Below, one piece after another: positions 12,801 through 24,800 of a DNA stretch of 64,000 nucleotides. Numbering within the stretch: position 1 is the first letter of the stretch; each line of letters starts with the position of its first letter. The DNA is from Symbiodinium microadriaticum. Its lineage: Eukaryota; Sar; Dinophyceae; Suessiales; Symbiodiniaceae. The stretch covers positions 147,931 through 211,930 of the forward strand of contig LSRX01001133.1 of the NCBI GenBank assembly GCA_001939145.1, given 5' to 3'. A model generated the notes under the pieces. It did no database searches and was not told where the DNA came from. It worked only from the letters and a program-made list of their open reading frames with translations. Made by a program: the position numbers and the translations under genes.

Positions 12801-15800
12801 GGGGTTCAGGGTTTTGGGCTTAGGGGCTTATGGTTTAGGGCTTAGGGGTTTAAGGGTTTTGGGGTTCAGGGTTTTGGGCTTGGGGGCTTATGGTTTCGGG
12901 CTTAGGGGTTTAAGGGTTTAGGGGTTTAGGGGTTTGGGCTTAGGGGCTTCGGGTTTGGTGGCTCTGCTTTTGATGGGGTAGGGCTTCTTGTTTCAAGGCT
13001 TAGGTTTTGGAGGCTCCCGTTTATGGGGTAATTATTAGGGTCTTTTTTGGACGCTCTGGGGTTTCTAGAGGGTCTTTGGTGCTTTCTAAGTTTTGAAAGG
13101 GTTCTATGCGGAGTTGTCTAGGGTCTTCTAAGTACTCTACAAGGTGCCAGGCGAGAAGGTTTGACTATTTATAGTGGGCATTCTGGGCATACGATTCCTT
13201 AGGCGAGGCTTTAAGATTTCAGTTTTAAGGGTGTCACAGTTGAGAGTACCCTGAACAGCAGACCCAGGCAAAGCTCCATGGGAATCAAGGTTGCTGGCAC
13301 CTGTTTAGGAGGCTTCAGGAGCCACATCTAGGGTCTTAGGGAATTTGGGGGGCTTCAGGGTTTCATAGTTTAGGTGATGCAGGTTTGGAGAACAAGAAAG
13401 GTGGAGCAAAGGGAACTTGGCTTGAGCGATCGTCAGGTTGACAGACTTGGTTTCTCTATAAAGGGGTCACAGTATGATCCCTAGTAGCCTAGATCCCCTC
13501 AACCCGAGACAAAAAATCCTAAACCCTAAACCCGAAATCCTAAACCCTAAACCCCTAGACCCGAAACCCCAGCCCTCGTTCACAAGGCCCCCTTCTTCCC
13601 CATGACATCGACTGTCGCGGATTTCAAAGGTTCGGGTTGGCTCGGTGAGCCGGGCCGGTCGGAACGAAAGGGGGCATTGGAACCATGGAGAATATATATA
13701 TATATATATATATATGAGAGACAATTGGGGGGCTTCCGAAAATAGGGGACTCCAAGAACGTAACCTAAATGGCAGGATCCTGATTTTAAGGACCCCAAAA
13801 TAAGGTTCCCCCAAGTTTCGGTAAGTCCCAATTCCTAAACTTTGCTCCGAGGTTCCTTCTTTTGACCACAGAAGCAAAAGCCCATGGCCCCGACGCTAAT
13901 GACTCTGCGGCCCCTGTTACTTCTCAAATGAACCTGCCAGTGCCAGCCCAAACTCTAAACCTTACAACCCTAAACCCTAAACCCTGAACCCCTAGCCGCC
14001 GGGTCCAAAAATCTCCGTCTTGCAGCCCTGAAGCTTAGACTTACAGTCCGAAGCCCCCATAAACTTTGGCCCATAAACCCTAAAAGCCTGAAGCCCTGAA
14101 CTACCAAGCTTACACTGAAGGGCAGATGTGGGTACACTTACATGCCGGAAGCCCAAAAAGTTGCATTCCAGGCAAGGCCGCATATCATAAACGAACCGAG
14201 TAATTAACCCAACAAAACCCAACATCCTAGAAGCATAGGACCCTGCCTTAGCCCCAGACCCGAGACCCGAAGAGAAGCCCTGCAAGACCTTTCCAGAACC
14301 CCGTACAGAAACCCTAAAAGAACTCTCAGAGTTCCCTGAAAGATCCTTCCGTCACAGATCCTTCCGTCACACCCTCAAAGGGACAGTTCTCTAGATTTGG
14401 CTCTATTTTTTGGGGCCCCCAAGATAAAACGGCCCAAAGGCTCCCTCCTAGATCCTCGATTTAACGGGGAGCCTCCTGCGCCATTAAAGCCCTGAATCAC
14501 TTAGCCTCGAGTCGGCGTTGACCAAGGAGAACCAGTCATGCGGAAAGAGGCTTGGGACCTACGGAAGACGTCAGAAGCTCCAGGTTTGTTAAAGAGCGTA
14601 GGGGGGTTTAGGGGTTCATGTAGGATGTTTATTAAAGAACGTAGGGGGGCTTAGGGGTTCATGTAGGATGTAGGGGATTAATTTAGGGTCTAGGGGTTTA
14701 GTGTATAGCTGTTTAGAGGGCTTTGGAACAGCAACGCCAAGGCTCTTATTCCTCTTGGGCTCTTATTCTTTGAAGAAGTGCAGAGCTGGAAACTCTAGAG
14801 CATAAAAGTGCTTCTCGAGCTTTTTTGGCTCTTTGTTCTAGCTGGCTCGGTAAGGCAAAGCGTTTTGTAGGGCGTAGGATTCTCAAAGAGGCTCTCTCAT
14901 GGGTTCTATAGCCTTCTCTGTTCCACCAGGTTTCTCTACGCCTTCTAACTCTCAGGCTTCTGTAGGGCGTTTAGGCTTCCTGAAAGGGTTCCGCAGCCTT
15001 CAGGCTCAGAGGCCTCCTGGCTCTAGGGCTCCATGTATTGTGCTCGTTGTTAAAGCTCGGTCTAGGGCCAAAATGTGCCTTAAGTCGGGCCCTTGATGCA
15101 GCAATGGCCTTGGTGACCCGCACAGGCTCTTCGGGTTAACTGTGGAGAAATAATGTCTCCAACCGCAAGAACGCTGTTCTTCCAATCTACAGGATTTTTG
15201 GGCGTAGGGCCTTGGGCATCACAACAGAGTCTTGTGGTAGATTACAGTATACCCATAGGCCCCTAAGTAGTTCCTTTTTGTGGTTTACATTTAGAATCCT
15301 AGAAGGTCATTCCAAAAGGAATTACTTAGGGCCAGTATACCCAAAGTAGCACTTTGCGGGATATCACTTTACATCGCTTCCCAAGCGTCTACAACTATCA
15401 CAGCACCGTCCATAGACCCTATACAAACAAACCCTCTTTCTTTAAGATCGCGACTGCGGCCCTTTTCAGGGGTCTACAGTATCCATTTTTGCAGACCTCT
15501 GAATCCTAACCCCTAAACCCTAAACCCCTGAACCGTTCAGAGATTCGAAACCTTACAATTCACAAAGGCCCTGATTAGCTCTCACCCTTAGGGTGACTCA
15601 GTTCGCCTCGTAGTCGTCCATGAGAGGCCTGACACTGGAGTTTCAAGACACATGGGCAGTTTCTCTAAATTAGGATCCCTCTTCCGTAATTTAGGTCCCC
15701 AATATAGTACGGCACCCTTATAAAAAGGACCCTAACAAGGAACCCAATTTAGAGAACTACCCGCATGGGCTTTTTGGGGGTTTTCTAGCGGCTGCTGGGG

Positions 15801-18800
15801 TTCTGATACCCGTTGATAGTTCGTAAAGTTACTGGTAGGGGTCCTTACAAACAGGATCCTACCACTATCGCATGGGCTTTAGGGTTTAGGGGTCTGTGCG
15901 AACATCAGGGCACCTTAAGGATTCCTATAATGCGGAGAGTACTACTTAAAGTCTACAATAGTACCTGATGCTTCAGACATAGGGTATAGGCGCCTAAACT
16001 CGAGTCCTTATGTTGCGTATATATCCGGATCCCTGACTCGAAATCCCAAAGAAAGTGGACTTTAGTCACAGTGTGCAGAGGCTCCGAACCCACGGTACCT
16101 ACGGTCAGAAGTCGGGCAACTACTTCAAACCGAACTACTACATTCAACCCGCAGGCCCACGGGCTGTTCAACTGCTACAGTGCCCCACCTGATGAAGCCG
16201 TTGTCATCCATGTCCGTCTCAAAGAGGTACAGAGGATTGTCATCCTCCATTGCGAAAAATATTGGCTTTGGTGGGTAATCGCTGTCCTCTATACATGTTT
16301 TTTTTTTTTTTACGGCTGTGGTAGAGTTATCCCTAAACCCTTAAACCCCCAACCCTAAACCCAAAACCCTAGGCCAATAGGGTTTTACAGGCTCTAAGGT
16401 TGAGGGCTTAGTTTAGGGAAGGGCTTTAGGGTTTAGGGTAACTTTGTTCAGGTACGGGTTGAGGAGGGTTCAGCTTTTAGTGCCGTTTGGGTTTCAGGTC
16501 TTCGGGTTTAGGCCGGCAGTATGGAAATCTGAGTAATTAGGAAGTGCATTCCCCTATAGGATTCCCTATAAAAAGTGTTTATAATGAATTATACTATCAG
16601 ATACCAGCGAGAAATAGAGCTTGGGGCTTGCCTGAACCATGAACAGTCATTGTTGCTCAGGTTTCTTACCATGATGTCACAATACATGTGCTTCAAATGC
16701 CGCAAAGTCCCAAGGGCGGACTTTTCTTGGGACCCCTTCCACAAAAAAACACACCTACATAAGGACTATTGTTACTATTGGGAGGGGCACCGAACAAGCC
16801 TCATTCGACCTGAAATCCTCCCGTTTGCGGCTTCCTCGGCACCTCAAGCCTTAGTACTCTCTGTTGGGGCTTTTGTGTACATTCTAGCAGAGGTCGACCG
16901 GATCCTAAAACAGCGATATTGGTATACGATACTCTTCAAACCTCCTTTATTATATTAAGGAAAAGGTGCAGGCCCCGACACGGGCCTTCTGGTGTCTCAC
17001 ATAGTCGGCGAAATACTTAAACCTTGCGAAGTTGGAGTGCTTGTTGAGGAGCTTAAGTAACGTTGCCATAACAGCCTTAAGCCTTAAACCCCTTACAAAC
17101 CGAACCCTAGCACCCGAAAGACTAGCACCTCGGAGCCCAGGGTTTGCACCTTTCGAGACTTTAAACGAGCCAGAGTTGAAGGCTTGAGCCTGGAGGCCGA
17201 AATGGTTTAGAAAATAGGGGTGCTATGGGGTGCTTTTTCCGATAACCTGACAAGAAGGAGCCTACGATGGAGGGTCTGTATTGCGAAAATAAGAACAGAT
17301 AAACAGGCTTCTGACTTTAAGCAGGGGTCCCTACACAAGACTTCGTCATGTCGCACCATCATGTGCCTCAGTAAGGGCTATATAACATGGTATTCCATTC
17401 AATAAGAAGTACCACCAGTATGTATTCAACCATTTGTACGCTACTAGTATTTGCGCTATTGAAACTTTGTGCAAGTGGTGCAAGTTCCTTGGTTGTGGCC
17501 GTGGATATCGTACAATGGGCTCGCTGCTTGTGCTGGAGCTTGCGGACCAGCCGACAAAGCCCTTTTAGGCTTTGGGGCTGGGAATTCTGTTCAATATGCA
17601 TAAGGGCCTGAATAAATAGCAACAGCTACCAATGTTACTACTTTCGGGTTCCTTTTAATAACTCTACTACAAAACGAACCTCAAACCCCCTTCTAATTGC
17701 TAAGACCTCTACATTATGCGAACCTGCGGGCGAATCACCTGCTGCATCGTCCACTACCCTTCGGCCACCAAGGCCCACCCTACGCCCTAAACCCTGAACC
17801 CTCTGCATCTGTTGTGATAGGGATCGGGTCGGGGTCCAGGGCTCGTAGACAGATTTTGGAAGGATGGTAGACCATGAGCCTTCTACTACTACGACTACTA
17901 CGACGACTTCTACCACTACGACGACGACGACGACTATTATTATTGCTACTACTATGATTGCCATTAAATAGTCCTACTGTTCTCACTATGATTTCTACGA
18001 TTTATTCAGACCTTTATGTTGGGGGCCCTCCCTCCCCGGCTCAGATGGCGGCTTCATTCGCAACTTCTTACCGTTGTCATCCTTTGCAACCTGCTTGGAA
18101 AAGGAGCTCTGTCAGGGCTCCCGTGCGAGCTATAGAGATTAAGGTTTGTGGCGTGAAGCTGAAAACTGTGTGAAACACGCGGAATTTAGTTAGGGCTCAT
18201 GCCACTCTGTGGTTCGAAAACACACCAGTACCTTGCATAGTGTAGCCTTTGGGACCCAAATCTCCGGATATATATGTATATGTGCCAACCCTTAGGATGG
18301 AAAGGAGTCAGCTTTCAGGGGTTGCCTCTAAGCAAAGAGCCATCACTTTTGCTCTCCATGCAAATTCCTGCTACCGAGGCCTTGCAATTGGAACGGGATT
18401 TCGTGGTATTGCATATCCTATTATGTTTGTATCAGGGAACAAACGATCAAGGATTCAACAAAGAGCTTTCCAAGAGAAACAAAGCACGCATGAAGTGCCT
18501 CCTCCTTGGGATCTTTCTTGCTAGGATAGCCCTAAACCCTAAACCCTGACGAACTTGACTGTAACAAACAAGCGGCTGCGGCTCATGCGTGTTTGGGTGA
18601 TTATGTGCACTTCGGGGCTGAGACTATGATCATGGTGTTGGGTGGTGGTCCACATCAGGGTCTTTTCTGGCTTCTGAACTATAGGGTGCCGTATAGAGCA
18701 GCAGTAAGGGATCATGGTTTTGGCGGTTGCCCACATTGGGCTCTTTGTCCGGGGCTTCATCGCGTCGGATCGCACGGCGAGATCAAGTGCTAGAATGTAG

Positions 18801-21800
18801 GCCCCTTTGCGCAAAGCCTTGGGATCAGTTGTCGAAATTAGGATCCCCCATAGGGAGTGGTGGGCAGGATCATGCCGTACCAGGCTTCATACAGAAACTT
18901 GAATAAGACTAGTTTGTGTTGGGGGCCCGAGGGGGAGCCAACTCCACAACTGCTTCATTCACTATATGATTCAGGACTCCATATAATATATCCTCAGAAC
19001 CCTCAACCCTAAATGGTCGTGACTTCGGCTTTCTGAAGTTTCTGCATACAAGTTGAACCCTACAACACCACAACAAATCTTTACAACACCCCACTACATG
19101 CAATTTCAAACCCCACAAAACCCTCATCAACTCCGGCAATGCCCCTCTTGGAATCCTACCAACTGCGCCTCCTTATTAGCCATGGACCCCCTACTCAAAC
19201 CTCACAAAACGTGGGGGCTCCAGGCCTTTCCCGAATCCCGAAGCCCTATAAACCCCAAAGCCCCCTGAAAACTCTAAACCCCAAGACCCTAAGCCCCCAA
19301 AGCTCTTAAACCCAAAGCCCTGCAGCGCTAAACACCAAAAAAACCTGAACCCACAAAAACAAAAAAAAAGCTGAAGCCCTTAAAATCCCTCGCGTGCTCG
19401 CCTTGAAGGAGACATGGCGAAATCGCTCCTCTAAGGCATCCTCGGAAGCGCGCTGGTTGTGGGGCTTCGGGGGTTTATGGTGTTATAGGGTTTGCGGGCT
19501 TGGTGCAGGGGTGTAAAGGTTTTGGGCCGATGTTTTCAGGACTTTTTTGTGGTGTTTGTCGGTGGGTTGTTGAAGGATTTTCAATGCAGGGGCTCAGGGC
19601 TTCTAGCAGCTGCCTTGATGGGCTGGGGCGTTTATACGGTCTCTTCGTTAAGAGCCGTCTTTGCTTTAAAAGGTCTAGGGTTCGGTCATATGGGTTCAAA
19701 GGGCCCAACAAAGGGGTACCTGGGGTTCGGATAGTATCACTGAAGGTTCCTATTTTCGCCAGTAGATGATTACTCATACGGTATGGGTTTTACAGGCCTT
19801 CTACGGGTTCCTGTTGGGGTAGAAAACGTCCTCCTAAAGGCTTATATGCAAGGGCTCCAGAGAATCTGCAAGGGTCTAGACGGGTTTTTAGGGTTTAGAT
19901 TTTACAGAGTTCTACAAACTAAACTCTTGTTAACAAAGGGTTTCTGGTTCATGATCGATGGTGTAGCGCTGACTTGGGGTTTGGGGTCTTGGCGGTCCAG
20001 GGTCTTGGCGGTCCAGAACTCGGAATATAGGCGACGTGGACAGAGTTTGGGAAAGTAAGCGCTTCTTCTGACATCTTCCCACTTTCTTGGGGGACAGGAT
20101 GTCTTCGGGCAGTTGCAACTGACAGATGCCCAAACTTCCGAAGAATTAATCATAAGTGAAGCATACACCTTCCACAATCTCAGATGGAATATAGGTTTTT
20201 TAGGGATGGAACCCTTGTCAAAACCATAGCTTGACGTCCGAGGCTCCTAAAAGCCTAAACCCTACAAACCTCAACCCCGAAACCTCAAAACCTTAAAGCC
20301 CTACGCCTCAAACAGCCTGATATAAATCCGAAACCTTAAAAACCCTAAAGGCCGAAACTTCGAAACCTCTCAGTGCGCCACGATGGACCTTAAATCTCAC
20401 TAGGGTTCCTATTGTAATTTAAGGCATATTCCTTAATTAAGGGATAGTGGAGTCTCTGGGGAACGGACGATGGACCACTTGTCCATGGCCGGCCAGTGAC
20501 TGCAGCAGTCCTCACGGGAAGTCAAGAGCCGCGTGGGTTAGAGGGCTTAGGGCTCGGGGTTTAGATTTAGAGTTTCAGGTTGAAGGTTTCGGATTTATCG
20601 TTTGGGGTTGAGGGTTTAGGTTTAGGGCTGAGGGCTTTAGGAGTTAAAGCTCAGGTTTTGGGGTGGCCAATGTGTTAAGCGGTTCAGGCTTTCGGATGCT
20701 TTACCCATAGGCTCCATAGTAGTTCCTTTTCGGGATATACCTTATAGGACCCAAAATATAAGCCACAAAAGAGAACTATCATGGAGCCTATGCGTAAGGC
20801 CTTTTAGGGTGCTGCGGTTCTAGGGCTCACAATTTGGGAATTGGGCTTGATGGTTTAGTTCCCGAATGCCACAGTACTTGACAGTTTACAGTGATTACGG
20901 CTTGTAAACGTCAGTTGCACTTTTGTTGGTTTCAGTGGCGGGGTGAACGGGTGCATTTTCCAAATCTCACCTGCTTCCCCATGTTCATTCGGACATCCCT
21001 AGCCCAGAACCCTGAGGCCCTAAACCCTAAAAACCCCAAATTTCCAAACCCTAAAATACCCTGATCCCTAAGCCCTAAAACCCCAAATGTACAAAACCCC
21101 AAAACCTTGCACCCTGAACCCTAAACCCTAAAACCCCCAAATCTCCAAACCCTAAAACCCTGACCCCTGAACCCTATGCAAACCCTGAAGCCCTCAACCC
21201 TCAACCCCAAAACCCAGAACCAAAAACCCTAAGCCCTAAACCCTAAAACCCAGAACCCTGAACCCGAAAACCCAGAACCAAAAACCCTAAACCCTAAACT
21301 TCCTGAACCCTCAACCCTAAAACCCTGAACCCGAAATCTCCAAAACCCGAAACCGCGGTCCTCTACGATGACGGGCTGAGACTTCGAGCCGAACTCCTCG
21401 ATGAAGCGCTCGGGCGTTATGTCCCGGAACTGGTCGCAGCTGGGTTTAGGGTTTCGGGGCTTCGGGGCTTCGGGGTTTAGGGTTTACAAAGGGGTTTAGG
21501 GTTTAGGGGTTTAGGGGTTGAGGGGATTGGGGGTTTAGGGGTTTAGGGTTTAGGGGTTTAGGGTTTAGGGGTTTAGGGTTTTTCAAGGTTTGTCGGGTCT
21601 TCCGAAGGTGTCCTTTTGGCTTCGATGAGGGTTGAGGGATGTTGAGGGCTTAGTAGAGGCAGGGCTTCTGATCCAGAGGCTTCGGGATTCGGTGTTTAGG
21701 GTTTAGGGTTTAGGTTCAAATGCTTGAGCCTTGCAGGTTTAGGATTTAGCTACCCTCCTGTCGGTGGCCCCTGTGAACTCTGAGTCCCTCGTAAAGTGTT

Positions 21801-24800
21801 CTTGGAACGACAAACTCCTTTTTCCCGTCTGCGGGTTCCGGACTTGGGATTTAGGGGTGTAGCGCTTTAGGGCTTACCCATAGGCTCCTAAGTAGTTCCT
21901 TTTCGTGGTTTATATGTAGAATCCTATAAAGTAATCCCAAAAAGGAACTACTAAGGAGCCTATGGGTAGGGCTTAGGGCAGCACTTGTGACCCACCTATC
22001 GGTCCCGGCAGCAGATCTCACGGTCAGGCAGGCCACTGGCAAAGGGCTCAGCTTGCAGGAATTGCAGGCGAATGGTTGAGAGTCTAGGGGCGTGACGAAC
22101 TGGCTAGTTCTTACTCCCTACCCAGATCCCCACATTGGTGAGATAAAAGCTAGTAGTAAGAAGCAAAGGAACCACGTACATCCAGGTGCCTTCACCCGCC
22201 GAATAGGAACTGTCTGGTCGTCGTAGACGATCTCCCGGTGCAGGACCTCTTCCTGAATAGGCTACACCGAAATTGAATCATTTGAAAGAGCCCTCCTCAG
22301 TTGAAGGGTGTCCGCCGGAATTGCGGTATATTGAAAGCTGTTTAAATTAGCTGACCGATGTTTGAGGTGTAGAGTGGGGGTTCGGCAAGTGCTCCAGGCG
22401 AATTCTACATGCTCCGCCATGCCCCCAATGTGGCCACACCATGCACAGATAAACCCTGACACCTCTAACCCTAAACCTTAAGGCACTCAACCCCGAACCC
22501 CAAACCCTAAAATCCTCAAACCCGAAAATACCTCAACCCTGAATTCCTAAATCTCGAATCCCTAAATCCTAAAACTCTAGAACCCTAAACCCCGATAGAT
22601 CCCTTTAAGGAACCCTTAAGGGAACCCTTTACAAGCAGCTTTAAAGGAACCCTTCGAGGTCCTTCGAAGCATATCCGAACTTGTCCCACTCGTGTGGCTT
22701 GATGTCGGTGCGTTTTCCCTGGCTTTGGGGGCCACGGGTTTCGAGGTCAGTTTTTGTTCAGGTTTAGGGTTTAGGTTTTAGGGTTGTGGGCCACTTTGAG
22801 ACTTCAGATATTTGCGAGGCAGGCAGAAGTTCCCTCGCCCTGTTTCTGGGCCACCCTTCACCTATTCCTACCTTCAGCTACCATGACCTCTCCTCTGGTA
22901 GTAAAAGCCCAAGAAAGAACTTGTAGGAGCCCTACAGAAGAAAAACAGGTTTTGCTAGGTCAAGGTGCTCCAGAACCGCCCTTTTTGTAGGTAAAACCCT
23001 ATCATAGAATTACTGGCGACTCCTACATTCTCCTATCCAGACTCAGTCTTCGTGTTCCTGATTATGCTTACAGCGTAGTATACCTTGGGGTTCCTCGTTA
23101 ATTGTTCATGAGAGTAAAATATACCTATACCTAGAGTAGATTGGGGTTCCTTGTTGATATTATCAGAAAATCCTCAAACCCTACCCAACTTGTGTGTGTG
23201 TGTGTGTGAACGCGCGCCTGTATGTACAGAAGTAAAACGGAAGCTACATGCGACTGCCTGCGATCACATAGTAGCACATATATCTACTACGACGACTACG
23301 AGTTACTACAGTGCAAAATGATCTACTGCGAGGCGTAGGTTCACGGTCCTAACTCTCAACTCAGCCCAGAAGTTCATGAAGGGCCCTTAGTAATTAGAAT
23401 GGGGTTTGGGGCTCCTTTATAGTATGTTTATACTAAGAACCCCCGAGGAATCAGATTGATAATTATTGAGGCTTCTATATTAGCACATCATGTGGCGGTA
23501 CTCAACCGGCACGTTTGACGAGGTCTTTAATTGTGACGTTAACGTCAATGCTCCACCAACAAGTCTGCGTTGCTGACTTCCAGAGAATGGTAGAAGTATA
23601 TGGGAATGACCAAAGCTCAAAACAGTCAATCAACAAGATTGCCTTGACGGGTCTGTTTATAGTGGCAACAGGGCTGCAACCAACTGTCAATAGACTGGCT
23701 TTTCTTTGCCTTGATGTGGAGATCATACGGTGAATACTGGAGCTGGCATGTAAGATGAGAGCCAAACCTTGCAACTGAAGCGCTTTAAAGACCCCGGTGT
23801 CCAAAAGCACAAGCCCTTAATCCTGAACCCGAAACCCGAAGCCCTAGATCCTTAACACAGGACCCCAAACCCTAAATCCTCAACTCTATCTCTTCAACCC
23901 TACACCTTAGATCTTCAACCCTAATCCCTCATTCCCAGATGGTCTTGCTGCGGATCCCGGCCTTTTTGCACCTCCGCACCTCCCCGGCGGTTCGCCGATG
24001 CTGGAACTTCACCTTCCCGCATGCCACAGGTAGGCAACTTAGCGCCGTTGGGTTTGTAGGGATTCTTTAAGGGTGTCTCTGGCTTTATCGGATTTTAGGG
24101 TTTCTGCGTCTAGAAGGAAGGGTTATAGGGCTTCTATGTTGAAAGGCTGTAGAAAAGCCATGTGGATTTCAGGTTCAGGACAGGTTCGGCATCTGAATGC
24201 TACTGCGTCACAACGGAACCATTTGCCGTGTTGCAGTGCTGCGATCATGCCCAGAGAGCCTCCAAGGGTCCACGTGGGGTTACAGGTTTAGGGTCACAAG
24301 GATCAAACCAGGGCTTTGTACTGGTGATCATGACAGCCAGTCGGCTGTAAAGCCCTTAGACATCACAGGTTCTGTAACCGTTTGGGCACTTGGGTTTGTA
24401 GTACCTCGGAAACAACACATGCTTCCAAACGAGCACCCAGTCTCTAAACCCAGTCTCTAACCCCCCAAAGCCTAATCCCTAAACCTTCACCGAAAACCCT
24501 ACACCCAATCATGGTCATCCCAGCCCTCCCCCGGCACCTCCTGAGGAATACGGCGTTGCGCGGCATCGGAGGATGGGGAAGGAGACCCACTGCCAGCCTC
24601 CAGTCGCTTGTCTTTAGGAGCCTTGATAACTCGAACGCCAAAATACGTTATACCCTGACATGAAGGATTATGCTGGACAACTACTGCTAATTGTTATTCC
24701 GACCCCTATAGTAGCTAACGCTGTCACTAGGGCGTCGGGATGCCACATGGATTTGTCTAGCTTCGTGTGCCATGTTCCTTGTCATCTTTCTGGTTGGCTA

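Noticed and set aside
13580..13690. GC-rich island as an extra JmjC exon
   Set aside because: The exons at 14506 and 12753 join directly (Ser-Arg-Pro-Pro) with conserved family spacing, leaving no place for it.
21008..21585. True telomere or chromosome end
   Set aside because: Units are degenerate, occur in both polarities throughout 64 kb and surround exons, so they are interstitial telomere-like repeats.
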